A stretch of 64,000 bases of DNA, taken from NCBI GenBank assembly GCA_902589395.1, contig CACIST010000004.1:1-64000 (forward strand), in the 5' to 3' direction. Below, in pieces: positions 1 to 12,633 of the stretch. Source of the DNA: an uncultured Pelagibacteraceae bacterium. GTDB taxonomy: Bacteria > Pseudomonadota > Alphaproteobacteria > Pelagibacterales > Pelagibacteraceae. The position numbers were made by a program, and so were the translations under genes. The notes under the pieces are model-generated. The model was given only the letters and a program-made list of their open reading frames with translations, did not search any database and had not been told where the DNA came from. Position 1 is the stretch's first letter, and the number at the start of each line of letters is the position of its first letter.

Positions 1-533
1 TCTAAATTTTGCATTGATCTCATTTTATCACCCATATGACCTGCCATTTTTTTACCTTTAAAAACTTTACCTGGGTCTTGGTTTTGTCCTGTTGAACCAT
101 GAGCTCTATGAGATATTGAAACACCATGAGAAGCTCTTAATCCTCCAAAATTATGTCTTTTCATTGCACCTGCAAAACCTTTACCGATTGTCTTTGATCT
201 CACGTCTAAAAATTTTATATCTTTAAAAATTTCTAAACCAAATTCATTACCTTCCTTATATTGATCTACATCTTTAACTCTAAATTCTTTAAGTATTTTT
301 CTAGCTTCAGTATTTTTTTTTGCAAAATATCCTTTCATCGACTTTGATAATTTTGAATTTTTAATTTTACCAAAACCAACTTGGACTGCTGCATAACCCC
401 GTTTTTCTTTATTTATTAACTGAATTACCCTACCTTTTTCAACTTTTAATACTGTAACTGGTATTGACTGTCCTGTTTTATAGAATTCCCTTGTCATACC
501 TATTTTTTTTCCAATTAATGAAATTTCACTCAT
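1..533 (-). CDS. rplC: 50S ribosomal protein L3 (partial, N-terminal ~177 residues)
   Basis: The product is large-subunit ribosomal protein L3, an early-assembly 23S rRNA-binding protein. Reading the minus strand from the ATG at 533 gives an L3 N-terminus ([17 protein letters not shown]) followed by the conserved central loop with GAMKRHNFGG and SHGVSISHRAHGSTGQ, the segment that reaches toward the peptidyl transferase centre. The frame is open to base 1, so the C-terminal part (roughly 30-40 residues of the usual ~210) lies outside the window. Its start codon overlaps the rpsJ stop by one base (TAATG), which fixes the start and indicates translational coupling in the S10 operon order rpsJ-rplC. 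Confidence 0.97.
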   Translation of the reverse strand, partial: MSEISLIGKKIGMTREFYKTGQSIPVTVLKVEKGRVIQLINKEKRGYAAVQVGFGKIKNSKLSKSMKGYFAKKNTEARKILKEFRVKDVDQYKEGNEFGLEIFKDIKFLDVRSKTIGKGFAGAMKRHNFGGLRASHGVSISHRAHGSTGQNQDPGKVFKGKKMAGHMGDKMRSMQNL

Positions 534-841
534 TATATTTTTATCTCCACATCAACACCTGATGCTAAGTCTAACTTCATTAACGCCTCAACTGTTGCTG
601 GTGTCGGTTCTATAATATCAATTAATCTTTTATGAGTTCTAGTCTCAAACTGTTCTCTACTTTTTTTATCAATGTGAGGTGATCTTAATACGGTATATCT
701 CTCTTTTTTTGTTGGCAAAGGTATTGGGCCTTTTATATTTGCACCTGTCCTTTTAACAGTATTTACAATTTCCTCAGTAGATTGATCTAAAACTTTATTA
801 TCGTAAGCTCTGAGTTTAATTCTAATATTTTGTTTTTCCAT
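533..841 (-). CDS. rpsJ: 30S ribosomal protein S10
   Basis: A 102-residue protein matching S10 in full length and sequence, beginning [20 protein letters not shown] and containing the diagnostic [19 protein letters not shown] loop around residues 38-56. S10 is a small-subunit head protein and, as NusE, a partner of NusB in antitermination. The gene follows fusA by one base and its stop overlaps the rplC start. In many bacteria tuf sits between fusA and rpsJ; here it does not, because the only tuf in the window lies at 15087-16277. The gene marks the junction of the str and S10 gene clusters, with no visible promoter between them. Confidence 0.98.
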   Translation of the reverse strand: MEKQNIRIKLRAYDNKVLDQSTEEIVNTVKRTGANIKGPIPLPTKKERYTVLRSPHIDKKSREQFETRTHKRLIDIIEPTPATVEALMKLDLASGVDVEIKI

Positions 842-842
842 T

Positions 843-2918
843 TTAACCTGTTTTTTTTGTTACTTCGTCTTGTACATTTTGTGGTACTTTATCGTAATGA
901 TCAAAGAACATAGAATATTGTGCTCTTCCCTGGGACATTGATCTTAAGTTGTTAATATAACCAAACATGTTAGCCAAAGGTACCATAGCTGTTATAACTG
1001 TTGCATTTCCTCTCTGTTCTTGAGTGCTTATTTGACCTCTTCTGCTATTTAAATCACCAATTACATCTCCCATATAATCTTCGGGAGTTACTACTTCTAC
1101 TCTCATAATAGGTTCTAAAAGTTTCAATGTTGCTTTAGTACAAGCTTCTTTAAAACATTGTCTAGAAGCTAATTCAAAAGCCAAGACACTTGAATCTACA
1201 TCATGGTGCAATCCATCAACAATAGTAACTTTATAATCTATAAGCGGAAACCCGGCTAAAATTCCACCATCAGCTACCGTTTCTACTCCTTTTTCTACAC
1301 CTGGTATAAATTCTTTGGGTATTGCTCCACCTTTTATTTTACTTTCAATCTCTCTTCCTTTTCCTGGTTCAAGAGGTTCAACTGTTAATTTAACTCTTGC
1401 AAATTGTCCAGCACCACCACTTTGTTTTTTGTGTGTGTAATCATTTTCTGCTGCTGAAAGTATTGTTTCTCTATAAGCAACTTGTGGTGCACCAACATTT
1501 GCCTCAACCTTAAACTCCCTTTTCATTCTGTCCACAATTATATCTAAGTGTAATTCGCCCATACCTTTGATAATTGTTTGTCCTGACTCTTCATCAGAAG
1601 TTACTCTAAATGATGGGTCTTCCTTGGCTAACCTTCCTAGGGCTTCTCCCATTTTTTCTTGATCAGCTTTTGTTTTAGGTTCTACCGCAATTTCTATAAC
1701 TGGATCAGGAAATTCCATCGGTTCAAGGAGAACTGGTGTATCTTTATTAGCTAGTGTGTGTCCTGTTATTGTATTTTTAAGTCCAGCTAGTGCAACTATA
1801 TCGCCAGCGTTTGCCTCTTTAATATCCTCTCTTGAATTGGCGTGCATAAGAAGCATTCTGCCAACTCTTTCTTCTTTATCTTTAGATGTGTTATAAATTC
1901 CCGTGCCTGATTTAACAGTTCCCGAATAAATTCTAATGAACGTTAGACTTCCAACGAATGGATCGTTAGCAACTTTAAATGCTAGGGCAGAAAAAGGTGC
2001 GGTATCCTCAAACCTCATTTGAATTTCGTCCTCTGAACCAGGTTTAGTTCCTGTTATAGAGCCTATATCCTCTGGACTAGGTAAATAATTTACTACTGCA
2101 TCCAAAAGAGGCTGAACTCCTTTATTTTTAAATGCAGAACCAGTAAGCACAGGTACAAAGTCAAATCCTATACAACCCTTCCTAATACATTTAATTAAGT
2201 CGTCTTCTGATATATCTTTACCTGCAAGGTAATCTTCCATAAGTTTTTCATCTTGCTCAACAGCTGTCTCAACAAGCTCTTGTCTGTACTTTGAAGAAAT
2301 TTCTTTTAAATCATCAGGTATATCTGTCAGTTCCCATGCAGCGCCAAGATCCTCATTTTTCCAAACTACAGCTTTCATTTTAACTAGATCAACCACACCC
2401 TTCAAAGAAGCTTCAATACCTATTGGAACTTGCATTACTAGTGGTTTAGCTCCAAGTCGGTCTTTTATCATACTTACGCATCTGAAAAAATCTGCTCCAG
2501 TTCTATCTAATTTATTTACGAAGCAAATTCGTGGCACCTTGTATTTATCTGCTTGTCTCCAAACAGTTTCAGATTGGGGTTCTACCCCAGCTACACCATC
2601 AAATACAGCAACAGCTCCATCTAAAACCTTTAAAGATCTCTCTACTTCAATAGTGAAATCTACATGTCCAGGCGTATCGATAATATTAATTCTATGATCA
2701 TTCCAAAAACAAGTTGTTGCAGCAGATGTAATAGTTATGCCTCTTTCTTGTTCTTGTTCCATCCAGTCCATAGTAGCTGCACCATCATGCACTTCACCTA
2801 TTTTGTGGCTTTTACCTGTATAATAGAGAATTCTTTCAGTAGTTGTAGTTTTACCAGCATCAATATGTGCCATAATACCAATATTTCTATATTTATCTAA
2901 CGTGTGAGTTCTTGACAT
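843..2918 (-). CDS. fusA: Elongation factor G
   Basis: Translocation GTPase of 691 residues, the normal length for bacterial EF-G. The GTPase signatures are visible: G1 [12 protein letters not shown] at about 17-28, G3 DTPGHVDFT at 81-89 and G4 NKLDR at 135-139, followed by the EF-G-specific domains (GGAGQFARV, the domain IV loop [11 protein letters not shown], and the C-terminal [22 protein letters not shown]). It catalyses GTP-dependent movement of tRNA and mRNA through the ribosome and assists ribosome recycling. It sits between rpsG (6-base gap) and rpsJ (1-base gap), the conserved str operon order rpsL-rpsG-fusA but without tuf after it. Confidence 0.99.
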   Translation of the reverse strand: MSRTHTLDKYRNIGIMAHIDAGKTTTTERILYYTGKSHKIGEVHDGAATMDWMEQEQERGITITSAATTCFWNDHRINIIDTPGHVDFTIEVERSLKVLDGAVAVFDGVAGVEPQSETVWRQADKYKVPRICFVNKLDRTGADFFRCVSMIKDRLGAKPLVMQVPIGIEASLKGVVDLVKMKAVVWKNEDLGAAWELTDIPDDLKEISSKYRQELVETAVEQDEKLMEDYLAGKDISEDDLIKCIRKGCIGFDFVPVLTGSAFKNKGVQPLLDAVVNYLPSPEDIGSITGTKPGSEDEIQMRFEDTAPFSALAFKVANDPFVGSLTFIRIYSGTVKSGTGIYNTSKDKEERVGRMLLMHANSREDIKEANAGDIVALAGLKNTITGHTLANKDTPVLLEPMEFPDPVIEIAVEPKTKADQEKMGEALGRLAKEDPSFRVTSDEESGQTIIKGMGELHLDIIVDRMKREFKVEANVGAPQVAYRETILSAAENDYTHKKQSGGAGQFARVKLTVEPLEPGKGREIESKIKGGAIPKEFIPGVEKGVETVADGGILAGFPLIDYKVTIVDGLHHDVDSSVLAFELASRQCFKEACTKATLKLLEPIMRVEVVTPEDYMGDVIGDLNSRRGQISTQEQRGNATVITAMVPLANMFGYINNLRSMSQGRAQYSMFFDHYDKVPQNVQDEVTKKTG

Positions 2919-2924
2919 ATTTTA

Positions 2925-3395
2925 TTACCATCTAAAATGAGCAAATGCCTTATTTGACTCTGCCATTTTGTGAGTATCTTCCTTTTTTTTTATAGCGGAT
3001 CCTCTATTTTGATACGCATCGTATATTTCATTAAATATTTTATCAGACATTTTTTTATCTTTGCGTTTTCTAGACGCATCAACTAACCATCTTAATGCTA
3101 AAGCTTGAGATCTTTTTGACTTAACTTCAACAGGAACTTGATAGGTTGCTCCACCAACTCTTCTTGATCTAACTTCAACTGTTGGTCGTATGTTATTAAT
3201 CGCATCATTAAAAACATTCAAAGGTTCATCTTTTGATTTACTTTTAATTTTCTCAATTGCATCATAAATTATTTTTTCAGCGATAGTTTTTTTACCATCG
3301 TACATAATTGAATTTATTAATTTTGGGATTATTGTAGATTTATATTTTGGATCAATTACAGGTAATTTTTTTGGAGCTTTGCGTTTTCTAGACAT
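2925..3395 (-). CDS. rpsG: 30S ribosomal protein S7
   Basis: A 156-residue S7, the primary 16S rRNA 3'-domain binder that nucleates head assembly. Recognised from MSRKRKAPKK at the start, the central VEVRSRRVGGATYQVPVEV segment (about 73-91), the ALRWLVDASRKR helix and the C-terminal KKEDTHKMAESNKAFAHFRW. Length and sequence are typical of alphaproteobacteria. The gene starts 3 bases after the rpsL stop and ends 6 bases before fusA, so all three are expected on one transcript. Confidence 0.98.
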   Translation of the reverse strand: MSRKRKAPKKLPVIDPKYKSTIIPKLINSIMYDGKKTIAEKIIYDAIEKIKSKSKDEPLNVFNDAINNIRPTVEVRSRRVGGATYQVPVEVKSKRSQALALRWLVDASRKRKDKKMSDKIFNEIYDAYQNRGSAIKKKEDTHKMAESNKAFAHFRW

Positions 3396-3398
3396 TTA

Positions 3399-3770
3399 TT
3401 ATTTACCTTTTTTTGTACCGTACAAAGAACGTCTTTGTTTTCTATTTGCAACACCTTGGGTATCTAAATTTCCTCTTAATATATGATACCTTACACCTGG
3501 TAAATCTTTAACTCTTCCACCTCTTATTAGAACAACCGAGTGTTCTTGTAAGTTATGACCTTCACCTGGTATGTAAGCGGTTACTTCAAAACCATTAGAA
3601 AGTCTTACACGTGCAACTTTTCGTAATGCTGAGTTTGGTTTTTTAGGTGTTGTTGTATAAACTTTTACGCACACACCTCTTTTTAAAGGTTGTTTTTGCA
3701 AAGCTGGAACTTTGTTTCTTGTAATTTGTTTGTCTCTACTTTTTCTTACTAACTGATTAATAGTTGGCAT
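3399..3770 (-). CDS. rpsL: 30S ribosomal protein S12
   Basis: A 123-residue S12, a decoding-centre protein. The motifs that contact the A site are present: [12 protein letters not shown] (the lysine corresponding to the classical streptomycin-resistance position is the wild-type Lys) and [12 protein letters not shown], which includes the aspartate that is methylthiolated by RimO in many bacteria. It is the first gene of the rpsL-rpsG-fusA-rpsJ-rplC run and is preceded by about 160 bases of non-coding DNA after rpoC, where a promoter can be proposed. Confidence 0.98.
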   Translation of the reverse strand: MPTINQLVRKSRDKQITRNKVPALQKQPLKRGVCVKVYTTTPKKPNSALRKVARVRLSNGFEVTAYIPGEGHNLQEHSVVLIRGGRVKDLPGVRYHILRGNLDTQGVANRKQRRSLYGTKKGK

Positions 3771-3930
3771 AATATTTTTTTTAAATAGTTTTATTTTTGA
3801 TGAAAATAACTGGCATGTTATTTGTGGCAGCGTTTAGTGATCTAGTCACTACATTCCAACCAAAAACATGGCCAAAATACATTAGAAATTGCAATTGTCA
3901 AACTAAATAAAAGCTTAAAAGTGCTTAGAA
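3771..3930 (-). promoter_or_regulatory. rpoC-rpsL intergenic leader with candidate promoter and hairpins
   Basis: This is the only sizeable gap in the ribosomal/RNA polymerase block. Read on the minus strand it contains TTGACA (3896-3901) and TATTTT (3874-3879) separated by 16 bases, a plausible sigma-70 promoter for rpsL-rpsG-fusA-rpsJ-rplC. Downstream, within the predicted leader, is a 6-bp inverted repeat TAGTGA/TCACTA with a 5-base loop (3835-3851), and a weaker ATAAC/GTTAT pair around 3806-3821. The hairpins could be a terminator/attenuator or a leader structure; neither is followed by a convincing U-tract. Promoter and function are predictions from motif resemblance only. Confidence 0.5.
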
Positions 3931-6900
3931 TTATTGGTTTATTTGTGCTTCTGAAGCATCAGCACTCTCTTGTTCAGATAAAAATTTTTGGTCATCATTA
4001 ATTGCTTTTTTGTTCCAAGAATTTTTAATAGCGCCAGTTCCTGCTGGTACTAATCTACCTACAATAACATTCTCTTTTAGACCTGTAAGTTTATCAACTT
4101 TACCTTTTATTGCGGCATCTGTTAATACTCTTGTTGTTTCTTGGAATGAAGCTGCAGATATAAATGACTCTGTTTGTAGTGATGCTTTTGTTATACCCAT
4201 TAGAACCCTTTCACCAACAGCAGGTTTTTTTCCATCAGCCACTAATCCTTCATTCATTGTTTCAAATTTAATTCTATCAATAACCTCCCCAGGTAACAAT
4301 TTACTATCTCCTGTTTCCTTTACTTCTATTTTCTTCAACATTTGTCTTAATATAGTTTCAATATGTTTATCGTTAATTATTACACCTTGAAGTCTATAAA
4401 CATCTTGAACCTGGTTAACAAAATATTCTGTTAATTCCTCTATTCCTAATATTCTTAAAATATCATGAGGCAAAGGTTGTCCATCTAACAAGTATTCACC
4501 TTTTTTAATTTTTTCACCTTGGTTAAAATTAATATGTTTACCTTTTGGAATTAAGTAGCTTGATGTATCTCCATTTTCTGCTTCTATAGTTACTCTTTGT
4601 TTTCCTCTAACTTCTTTACCAAAAATAACACTACCATCATTTTCAGCAATAATAGCACTATCTTTAGCTTTTCTAGCTTCAAATAATTCTGCAACTCTAG
4701 GTAATCCCCCAGTAATATCTTTTGTTTTTGTTGTTTCTTTTGGTAATCTTGCGATTACATCACCAGCTGAAATTTTTGCACCATCTTTAACTGATAAAAT
4801 TGAGTCCGGCACTAAATAGTATCGTGCTTCATTATCATCTGCTTTCTTAATCACATTTCCTTTTGAATCTCTTAGAGTAATTCTTGGTTTTAGATCAGTA
4901 TTTTTAGATTGCGTCTTCCAATCCACTACAGCTTTTGTTGAAATACCAGTTGCATCATCAACTGTTTCAGCAATCGAAACACCATCAATTAAATCTACAT
5001 AGTTTGCAATTCCATCTTTTTCAGCAATAACTGGTGTTGTATATGGATCCCATTCACAAATTTTTGCACCTTTCTTAACTTTTTGCTCATTTTCAAAAAA
5101 TAGTTTAGATCCATAAGGAACCTTGTAAGAAGCAACTTGTAAACCATTATCATCCTCAATTGAAATTTCAGTATTTCTTCCCATTACAATTTGATTATTT
5201 TTTGAGTCTTTAATTAAATTGGTATTAACAATTTTAAGAGTTCCCTCTGAATTTGATACAATTTGAGACTCTTGTTTTACTGAAGCTGTTCCACCAACGT
5301 GAAAAGTTCTCATGGTCAGTTGCGTTCCAGGCTCCCCAATTGATTGTGCAGAAATCATACCAATAGCCTCCCCCACATGAACCATCTTTCCTCTTGATAG
5401 ATCTCTACCATATGAAGTCGCACAAACACCTTCTTTGGATCTACATGTCATTACTGAATAAACGTTTATACTTTTAACTCCAGCAGCATCTATCTTTTCA
5501 CAACCAGCTTCATCTATCATATCTTCTTTTTTAATAAGCACTTCTCCAGTTAGTGGGTTTTTCACCTCTTTTGCAGCTACTCTTCCTAATGCTCTCTCTG
5601 ATAAACTTACCATTATATTTCCACCTTCAAGAACCTCTGTAAGTTTTATTGACCCACACTTCATATCACATTTAGGTTTAGTAATTGTTAAATCTTGGGC
5701 AACATCACATAATCTTCTAGTCAAATATCCTGAGCTAGCTGTTTTAAGAGCTGTATCAGCCAAACCTTTTCTGGCACCGTGAGTTGAATTAAAATATTCT
5801 AATGCTGTTAAACCTTCTTTAAAATTCGATGTAATTGGAGTTTCAATAATTTCTCCTGACGGTTTAGCTATTAAACCTCTCATTCCTGCTAATTGTTTCA
5901 TCTGTGCTGCTGATCCTCTTGCACCACTGTCAGCCATCATAAATACAGAATTTATCTTTAATCCTTCGTCTGTAACTTCTGTTGCAGAAATTCTTTTCAT
6001 CATTTCTGAAGCAACCCTATCCGTACATTTTGACCAAGCATCAATAACTTTGTTATACTTTTCACCTCTTGTTATGAGTCCCTCTGAGTATTGTCCTTCA
6101 TAATCAGCAATAAGTTTTTTAGTTTCATCAATTAATTGTTCTTTATTATCAGGTATTAATAGATCGTCTTTTCCAAATGAAATTCCAGCCTTAAACGCAT
6201 GTTTAAATCCAATATCTTTTAATTTGTCACAAAATATTACAGTGCTTTTTTGACCTGAAAATCTAAATACATGATCAATTACCTCAGAAACAATTTTTTT
6301 TGGTAACAATCTATCAATTAAAGAAAATTTATTATTTACATTTTTTGGAATTATATTTGATAATAAAAATCTTCCAGCTGTACTTATATGTTTTTCAAAC
6401 TTAGTATTTCCTTTTTCATCAACAGTTTCAAACCTAGAAACTATTCTTGAATGTACTTTAATTTGCCCTGTTTCTAATGCATGTTCAATCTCAGAAGTAT
6501 TTACAAAATATCCATCGACTTTATCTGTTTGCACTGGTGGTTGTGATAAATAATAGATCCCTAAAATCATATCCTGACTTGGTACGATAATAGGCTTACC
6601 GTTTGACGGACTTAAAATATTGTTAGTGGACATCATTAGAACTCTAGCTTCCAATTGCGCCTCTAGACTCAATGGTACGTGAACTGCCATCTGATCTCCG
6701 TCAAAATCAGCATTAAATGCTGCACAAGTTAGTGGATGAAGTTCTATTGCATTACCTTCAATTAATTTTGGTTCGAAGGCTTGAACACCTAATCTGTGAA
6801 GTGTAGGAGCTCTATTCAAAATTACAGGATGTTCTCTTACAATTAGTTCTAATGCGTCCCAAACTTCAGTTCTTTCTTTTTCTACTAACTTTTTAGCTTG

Positions 6901-8097
6901 TTTAATAGTAGAGGCTAAACCTAATTTATTTAAGCGAGCATATAAAAAAGGTTTGAATAATTCTAAAGCCATTTTTTTTGGCAAACCACACTCATGTAAT
7001 TTTAAGTCTGGACCAACAACAATTACTGATCTTCCTGAATAATCAACTCTTTTTCCTAAAAGATTTTGTCTGAACCTTCCCTGTTTTCCTTTAAGCATTT
7101 CCGCTAATGATTTAAGCGGTCTTTTACCAGTTCCAGTTATAACACGTCCTCTTCTTCCGTTGTCAAATAGTGCATCAACAGATTCTTGAAGCATTCTCTT
7201 TTCATTTCTTACAATGATGTCTGGAGCTTTTAAATCTATAAGTCTTTTTAATCTGTTATTTCTATTTATAACTCTTCTGTATAAATCATTTAAGTCAGAA
7301 GTTGCAAAACGACCACCGTCTAAGGGAACTAAAGGTCTTAATTCTGGAGGTATAACAGGAACTGTAGTAAGGATCATCCATTCAGGTTTGTTTCCTGTTT
7401 CTATGAATGATTCTATTAACTTCAATCTTTTAATGGATCTTTCCTCATTAACTTTAGATTTTGTTTCTTTAATATTTTTAATTAGTAGTTCTCTTTCTTC
7501 CTCTAAATTTATAGATTTAAGAATTTCAAGTATCGCTTCTGCACCTATGCCTGCTGTAAATGCTTCTTCACCATAATCATCCTGATATTTAATAAGCTCT
7601 TCCTCTCCCAACAATTGATTTTTCTTTAAGCCTGTTAATCCAGGTTCAATAACTATGAAATTTTCAAAATATAATACTCTTTCAACTTCTTTAAGTTTCA
7701 TGTCTACAACTAATGAAATTCTGCTAGGTAGGGATTTTAAAAACCATATATGAGCCACAGGTGTAGCTAAATTTATATGACCCATTCTTTCTCTACGCAC
7801 ATTTGATTTTGTGACTTCAACACCACATTTTTCACAAATTATACCCCTAAACTTCATTCTCTTATATTTTCCACATAAACATTCATAATCCTTTATAGGA
7901 CCAAAAATCCTTGCACAGAAAAGACCATCTTTTTCAGGTCTGAATGTTCTGTAATTTATTGTCTCTGGTTTTTTTATTTCACCAAATGTCCATGATTTTA
8001 TTTTTTCAGGGCTTGCTAGTGTGATTTTAATACTATTAAAATTTTGTGCTTCGGATATCTCTGATGATTTAAATAAATCTGATAATTCTTTACTCAT
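3931..8097 (-). CDS. rpoC: DNA-directed RNA polymerase subunit beta'
   Basis: Beta' subunit of RNA polymerase, 1388 residues, close to the usual proteobacterial length. The N-terminal zinc-binding cysteines are at 73, 75, 88 and 91, and the catalytic magnesium-binding [12 protein letters not shown] lies near residue 460. Further beta' blocks are recognisable: [41 protein letters not shown] and [18 protein letters not shown] (trigger loop/bridge region). It begins 2 bases after rpoB and ends the rplKAJL-rpoBC run. No intein, split or fusion with rpoB is seen. Confidence 0.99.
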   Translation of the reverse strand: MSKELSDLFKSSEISEAQNFNSIKITLASPEKIKSWTFGEIKKPETINYRTFRPEKDGLFCARIFGPIKDYECLCGKYKRMKFRGIICEKCGVEVTKSNVRRERMGHINLATPVAHIWFLKSLPSRISLVVDMKLKEVERVLYFENFIVIEPGLTGLKKNQLLGEEELIKYQDDYGEEAFTAGIGAEAILEILKSINLEEERELLIKNIKETKSKVNEERSIKRLKLIESFIETGNKPEWMILTTVPVIPPELRPLVPLDGGRFATSDLNDLYRRVINRNNRLKRLIDLKAPDIIVRNEKRMLQESVDALFDNGRRGRVITGTGKRPLKSLAEMLKGKQGRFRQNLLGKRVDYSGRSVIVVGPDLKLHECGLPKKMALELFKPFLYARLNKLGLASTIKQAKKLVEKERTEVWDALELIVREHPVILNRAPTLHRLGVQAFEPKLIEGNAIELHPLTCAAFNADFDGDQMAVHVPLSLEAQLEARVLMMSTNNILSPSNGKPIIVPSQDMILGIYYLSQPPVQTDKVDGYFVNTSEIEHALETGQIKVHSRIVSRFETVDEKGNTKFEKHISTAGRFLLSNIIPKNVNNKFSLIDRLLPKKIVSEVIDHVFRFSGQKSTVIFCDKLKDIGFKHAFKAGISFGKDDLLIPDNKEQLIDETKKLIADYEGQYSEGLITRGEKYNKVIDAWSKCTDRVASEMMKRISATEVTDEGLKINSVFMMADSGARGSAAQMKQLAGMRGLIAKPSGEIIETPITSNFKEGLTALEYFNSTHGARKGLADTALKTASSGYLTRRLCDVAQDLTITKPKCDMKCGSIKLTEVLEGGNIMVSLSERALGRVAAKEVKNPLTGEVLIKKEDMIDEAGCEKIDAAGVKSINVYSVMTCRSKEGVCATSYGRDLSRGKMVHVGEAIGMISAQSIGEPGTQLTMRTFHVGGTASVKQESQIVSNSEGTLKIVNTNLIKDSKNNQIVMGRNTEISIEDDNGLQVASYKVPYGSKLFFENEQKVKKGAKICEWDPYTTPVIAEKDGIANYVDLIDGVSIAETVDDATGISTKAVVDWKTQSKNTDLKPRITLRDSKGNVIKKADDNEARYYLVPDSILSVKDGAKISAGDVIARLPKETTKTKDITGGLPRVAELFEARKAKDSAIIAENDGSVIFGKEVRGKQRVTIEAENGDTSSYLIPKGKHINFNQGEKIKKGEYLLDGQPLPHDILRILGIEELTEYFVNQVQDVYRLQGVIINDKHIETILRQMLKKIEVKETGDSKLLPGEVIDRIKFETMNEGLVADGKKPAVGERVLMGITKASLQTESFISAASFQETTRVLTDAAIKGKVDKLTGLKENVIVGRLVPAGTGAIKNSWNKKAINDDQKFLSEQESADASEAQINQ

Positions 8098-8099
8098 AT

Positions 8100-11000
8100 T
8101 TAGTTTAACTCCACATTTAGTGCTAATGATTTAATTTCTTTTACCAATACGTTGAATGACTCTGGTATACCTGACTCAAAGTTTTCCTCACCTTTAACAA
8201 TTGTTTCGTAAACTTTAACTCTTCCTGCAACATCATCAGATTTAACAGTTAAAATTTCTTGAAGTGTATAAGAAGCTCCATACGCTTCAAGCGCCCATAC
8301 TTCCATTTCTCCAAATCTTTGTCCACCAAGTTGCGCTTTACCACCAAGTGGTTGCTGCGTGACTAAACTATATGGACCTGTTGATCTTGCATGTATTTTA
8401 TCCTCTACTAAGTGATGTAGTTTAAGCATGTAAATTATTCCAACTGTAACTGGTCTATCAAATTTCTCCCCTGTTCTACCATCCCATAAAGTGGTCTGAC
8501 CAGATTTAGGTAAGTTTGCCAAATCTAACATATTTGTTACATCTTTTTCTTTTGCACCATCAAAAACAGGAGTTGAAATTGGTACTCCATTCTTGATGTT
8601 TTGGCATAAATCTTTGAATTCAGTGTTTGTTAAATTGTCAATATTTTCATCATAAACTTCATCTCCATAAATAGATTTTAAAAACTTAGAAATTTTTTCT
8701 TCTTTTTCAATTTTCTTCTGATTTTTATTTATTAAATCTGTTAATTGCTCACCTAGTTCTTTACAAGACCAGCCTAAATGGGTTTCTAAAATTTGACCTA
8801 CATTCATCCTACTTGGTACACCTAGTGGATTTAGAACTATATCAACGGGATTTCCGTTTTCTCTATAGGGCATATCCTCAACAGGAACTATCTTGCTTAC
8901 AACACCTTTATTTCCATGTCTTCCTGACATTTTATCACCAGGTCTAAGTCTTCTTTTTATTGCAACGAATACTTTCACCATCTTCATAACGCTTGGCAAT
9001 AAATCATCACCTTGCCTTATTTTAAGTACCTTGTCTTCAAATCTTTCTTGAATATCTTTTTTAGCACTTTCATATTGGGATCTTAATTGAAGAATTGTTT
9101 CATTTATTTTTCCATTCTCAACATTAATCTTAAATAAATCTGAAACTGGTAAGTCAAAAATAATTTCTTCTGTTAAATTGGTACCACTATCATAGTTTTT
9201 AATTTTTTTATTTAACTTAGTGTTTGATAATATCGATGTAGCTCTTTGTTTGATACTTCTTTCTAAAATATCTTCCTCTACCATTTTATCTTGCTGAACA
9301 CTTTCAATTTCAGCTCTTTCAATTGTTATCGACCTTTCATCCTTCTCAATGCCATGTCTATTAAAAACTCTTACATCAACTACTATTCCTCCACTACCAC
9401 TAGGCATCTTTAATGAAGTATCTGTTACATCAATAGCTTTTTCTCCAAATATAGATCTCAAAAGTTTTTCTTCTGGACCTGACGCTGAGTCACCTTTAGG
9501 TGTTACTTTCCCGACCAATATATCTCCAGGTTTTACCTCTGCTCCAATATAAACTATACCTGACTCATCCAAGTTTTTAAGAGCTTCTTCGTTAATATTT
9601 GGTATATCCCTAGTAATATCTTCTTCACCAAGCTTAGTGTCTCTAGCCATAACTTCATATTCTTCGATGTGAATTGATGTAAATACATCGTCTGTTACAC
9701 ATCTTTCTGATATCAAAATTGAATCTTCAAAATTATACCCTTGCCAAGGCATGAATGCGACAGTTACATTTTTACCCAAGGCTAATTCACCTATTTTTGT
9801 GGAAGGACCGTCTGCAATTATATCTCCAGATTTTACTTTATCTCCTACTCTTACTAATGGTTTTTGATTAATACATGTATTTTGATTTGATCTTTTAAAT
9901 TTTTGCAAATTATAAATATCTACTCCAGACTCTGAATAATCTTTCTCATCAGAAGCTTTAATTACAATTCTCTTTCCATCAATTTTATCAACAATTCCAT
10001 CTCTTTTTGCAACGATTGTTACTCCAGAATCAAGTGCAACATCACTTTCAATTCCTGTTCCCACAAGTGGTGCTTCGGGTTTTAATAGCGGTACTGCTTG
10101 TCTCATCATATTTGACCCCATCAAAGCTCTATTTGCATCATCATTCTCTAAGAATGGAATTAATGATGCTGCGACAGATACCAGTTGTTTTGGGGATACA
10201 TCTATGTAGTCAATGTTTTCAGGTTTTGATAATATGAAGTCTAAATTTGCTCTACTAGAAATCAGTTCTTCAACAAATTTTCCATTTTTATCTAAAACAG
10301 AATTAGCCTGAGCAATTGTAAATTTAGTCTCTTCCATTGCTGATAGATATTCTATTTTGTCTTGCACAACTCCATTTTCAACTTTTTTATAAGGACTTTC
10401 TATAAAGCCATATTTATTAATTTTAGAGTAAGTTGATAAACTATTTATTAATCCTATGTTTGGTCCTTCTGGTGTTTCTATTGGACAAATACGACCATAA
10501 TGCGTAGGGTGAACATCTCTAACTTCAAACCCTGCTCTTTCTCTTGTTAATCCACCTGGTCCTAAAGCTGAAACTCTTCTTTTATGAGTTATCTCAGATA
10601 ATGGATTTGTTTGATCCATAAATTGTGAAAGTTGAGAAGTGGCAAAAAAGTCCTTTAAAGAAATTGTTAAAGGTTTCGCATTTATTAAATCTTGAGGCAT
10701 TGCAGACTCAACATCGAGTGTAGTCATCTTTTCTTTTATAGCTCTTTCCATTCTATATACACCAATTCTAGCTTGATTTTCGACGAGCTCTCCAACTGAT
10801 CTTACTCTTCTATTACCTAAATGGTCTATGTCATCAACTTCATCTTTACCATCTCTTAAGTCGAGCATTTTTTTTATAATTGCGAGGATATCATCATTCC
10901 TTAGGATTGTAATTTTATCTGAACAATTTAGATCTAACCTGGAATTCATTTTTACTCTTCCAACATCAGACAAATCATACCTGTCAGAACTAAAAAATAA

Positions 11001-12182
11001 GTTATTAAAAATTTGGGTTGCTATCTCAATAGTTGGAGGTTCACCAGGTCTTAAAATTTTATATATTTCAGTGATAGCATCATTCTTATTTTCATTTTTG
11101 TCATTTAAAATAGTATGAAGTAAATATGGTCCTTTTGATATAGAATTAGTCTTAGATACATTAATAATTTTTATATTTTCTTCCAATAATTTTTGAATAA
11201 TAGTATCGTTTAATTCAGTTCCAATTTTAAATGTGTCTTCACCTACCACAAGGTCTTCATGTAAGAATTTACCATAAAGAGCCTCATTTGAGACTAAAAT
11301 TTCCTTTAATCCATCGTTCTGAAGTTTTTTAGCTGTTAAAAAATTTATTTGCTCACCAATTTTGACTAAGATTTTATTATTTTTTGCATCAATTATTTCT
11401 TCTGAAAAATTCTTAGCTTTATAATTTTCAGGATCAAATTTTGTTTTCCATTTTTTTAAGTTTTCATCATATGAAAATGTCTCTTTTTCATAAAACTCAT
11501 TAACTATGTCAGATTTACTAAATCCTAAAGCCTGTAGTAGCGTTGAAACAAATATTTTTTTCTTTCTATCAATTCTAAAGTATAAAAAATCCTTAACATC
11601 AAACTCAAAGTCTAACCAAGAGCCTCTATTTGGGATAACTCTGCAATTAAACAGAAGCTTTCCACTTGCGTGTGACTTGCCTTTGTCGTGATCAAAAAAT
11701 ACTCCAGGGCTTCTGTGCATTTGATTAACTACAACTCTTTGCACTCCATTTGTAATAAATGTTCCACTATTTGTCATCATTGGGACTTCACCCATATAAA
11801 CTTCTTGCTCTTTTGCAGACAGAATATCTTTTGTGTTATTTTCTTGGTCTATTTCATAAACAACTAATCGCAATGTACATTTAAGAGCAGCTGAATAAGT
11901 AAGGCCTCTTGTGATACATTCATCAACGTCAAATTTAGGTTTTTCTAGTTTATAAGAAACATATTCTAAAGTTGCTTTATCATTTAAGTCCTCAATAGGA
12001 AAAATACTTTTAAAAACTCGATGGAAGCCTTTTACTAAATGTTGCTCTAAATCATCTTTAAATTCAGTAAGTTCTTTATAAGAGTTTTTCTGAACTTCAA
12101 TTAGATTTGGTATTGAGAGACTTTCTTTAAGTTTTCCAAAACTTTTTCGAATATTTTTTTTCTTAGTAAAAGATAATTGCAT
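8100..12182 (-). CDS. rpoB: DNA-directed RNA polymerase subunit beta
   Basis: Beta subunit of RNA polymerase, 1360 residues. Signatures include the rifampicin-binding region ([21 protein letters not shown], then [20 protein letters not shown] and [17 protein letters not shown]), [16 protein letters not shown], the [19 protein letters not shown] block and the C-terminal [18 protein letters not shown]. The rifampicin region has wild-type residues at the usual resistance positions (Gln, Asp and His of the classical cluster, with an Arg in the following RR). It is preceded by a 55-base gap after rplL and followed directly by rpoC. Confidence 0.99.
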   Translation of the reverse strand: MQLSFTKKKNIRKSFGKLKESLSIPNLIEVQKNSYKELTEFKDDLEQHLVKGFHRVFKSIFPIEDLNDKATLEYVSYKLEKPKFDVDECITRGLTYSAALKCTLRLVVYEIDQENNTKDILSAKEQEVYMGEVPMMTNSGTFITNGVQRVVVNQMHRSPGVFFDHDKGKSHASGKLLFNCRVIPNRGSWLDFEFDVKDFLYFRIDRKKKIFVSTLLQALGFSKSDIVNEFYEKETFSYDENLKKWKTKFDPENYKAKNFSEEIIDAKNNKILVKIGEQINFLTAKKLQNDGLKEILVSNEALYGKFLHEDLVVGEDTFKIGTELNDTIIQKLLEENIKIINVSKTNSISKGPYLLHTILNDKNENKNDAITEIYKILRPGEPPTIEIATQIFNNLFFSSDRYDLSDVGRVKMNSRLDLNCSDKITILRNDDILAIIKKMLDLRDGKDEVDDIDHLGNRRVRSVGELVENQARIGVYRMERAIKEKMTTLDVESAMPQDLINAKPLTISLKDFFATSQLSQFMDQTNPLSEITHKRRVSALGPGGLTRERAGFEVRDVHPTHYGRICPIETPEGPNIGLINSLSTYSKINKYGFIESPYKKVENGVVQDKIEYLSAMEETKFTIAQANSVLDKNGKFVEELISSRANLDFILSKPENIDYIDVSPKQLVSVAASLIPFLENDDANRALMGSNMMRQAVPLLKPEAPLVGTGIESDVALDSGVTIVAKRDGIVDKIDGKRIVIKASDEKDYSESGVDIYNLQKFKRSNQNTCINQKPLVRVGDKVKSGDIIADGPSTKIGELALGKNVTVAFMPWQGYNFEDSILISERCVTDDVFTSIHIEEYEVMARDTKLGEEDITRDIPNINEEALKNLDESGIVYIGAEVKPGDILVGKVTPKGDSASGPEEKLLRSIFGEKAIDVTDTSLKMPSGSGGIVVDVRVFNRHGIEKDERSITIERAEIESVQQDKMVEEDILERSIKQRATSILSNTKLNKKIKNYDSGTNLTEEIIFDLPVSDLFKINVENGKINETILQLRSQYESAKKDIQERFEDKVLKIRQGDDLLPSVMKMVKVFVAIKRRLRPGDKMSGRHGNKGVVSKIVPVEDMPYRENGNPVDIVLNPLGVPSRMNVGQILETHLGWSCKELGEQLTDLINKNQKKIEKEEKISKFLKSIYGDEVYDENIDNLTNTEFKDLCQNIKNGVPISTPVFDGAKEKDVTNMLDLANLPKSGQTTLWDGRTGEKFDRPVTVGIIYMLKLHHLVEDKIHARSTGPYSLVTQQPLGGKAQLGGQRFGEMEVWALEAYGASYTLQEILTVKSDDVAGRVKVYETIVKGEENFESGIPESFNVLVKEIKSLALNVELN

Positions 12183-12237
12183 ATCTAGTTTATTACTGAA
12201 TAAATTTATCCAGTAAGTAAATTCTTTCTTTTTTTAT

Positions 12238-12609
12238 TTACTTAAGTTCTACTGTTGCGCCTGCTGCTTCTAACTTAGCTTTTATTTCCTCAGCTTCTTT
12301 TTTGTTAACACCAGATTTTACTTCTTTTGGTGCACCTTCTACTAAATCTTTTGCTTCCTTCAATCCAAGTTCTGTAACAGCTCTTACTTCTTTAATAACA
12401 TTAATTTTTTTATCTCCTGCTGCTGTAAGCATGATTATAAAATCATCTTTATCCTCAGCCGGTGCTTCACTGCCTGAAGCTGTTGGTGCAGCGGCAACTG
12501 CTGCTGCTGCAGTAACTCCCCATTTTTCCTCTAGTTGTTTTGAAAGCTCAGCTGCCTCTACAACAGTTAAGCTAGATAAATCTTCTATAATTTTATTTAA
12601 GTCAGCCAT
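12238..12609 (-). CDS. rplL: 50S ribosomal protein L7/L12
   Basis: A 123-residue stalk protein that recruits translational GTPases. The N-terminal dimerisation helix ([19 protein letters not shown]), an alanine-rich flexible hinge at about 35-50 and the globular C-terminal domain with the conserved [20 protein letters not shown] are all present. It follows rplJ by 24 bases, the usual pairing with the protein it binds (L10), and lies upstream of rpoB. Confidence 0.98.
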   Translation of the reverse strand: MADLNKIIEDLSSLTVVEAAELSKQLEEKWGVTAAAAVAAAPTASGSEAPAEDKDDFIIMLTAAGDKKINVIKEVRAVTELGLKEAKDLVEGAPKEVKSGVNKKEAEEIKAKLEAAGATVELK

Positions 12610-12633
12610 AATAATAATTTATTTTGTTCCTAG

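Noticed and set aside
7214-7576. Plus-strand ORFs opposite rpoC, rpoB, rplL and rplA
   Set aside because: They are antisense to highly conserved genes, have serine/leucine/phenylalanine-biased composition typical of shadow frames, and show no ribosome-binding sites.
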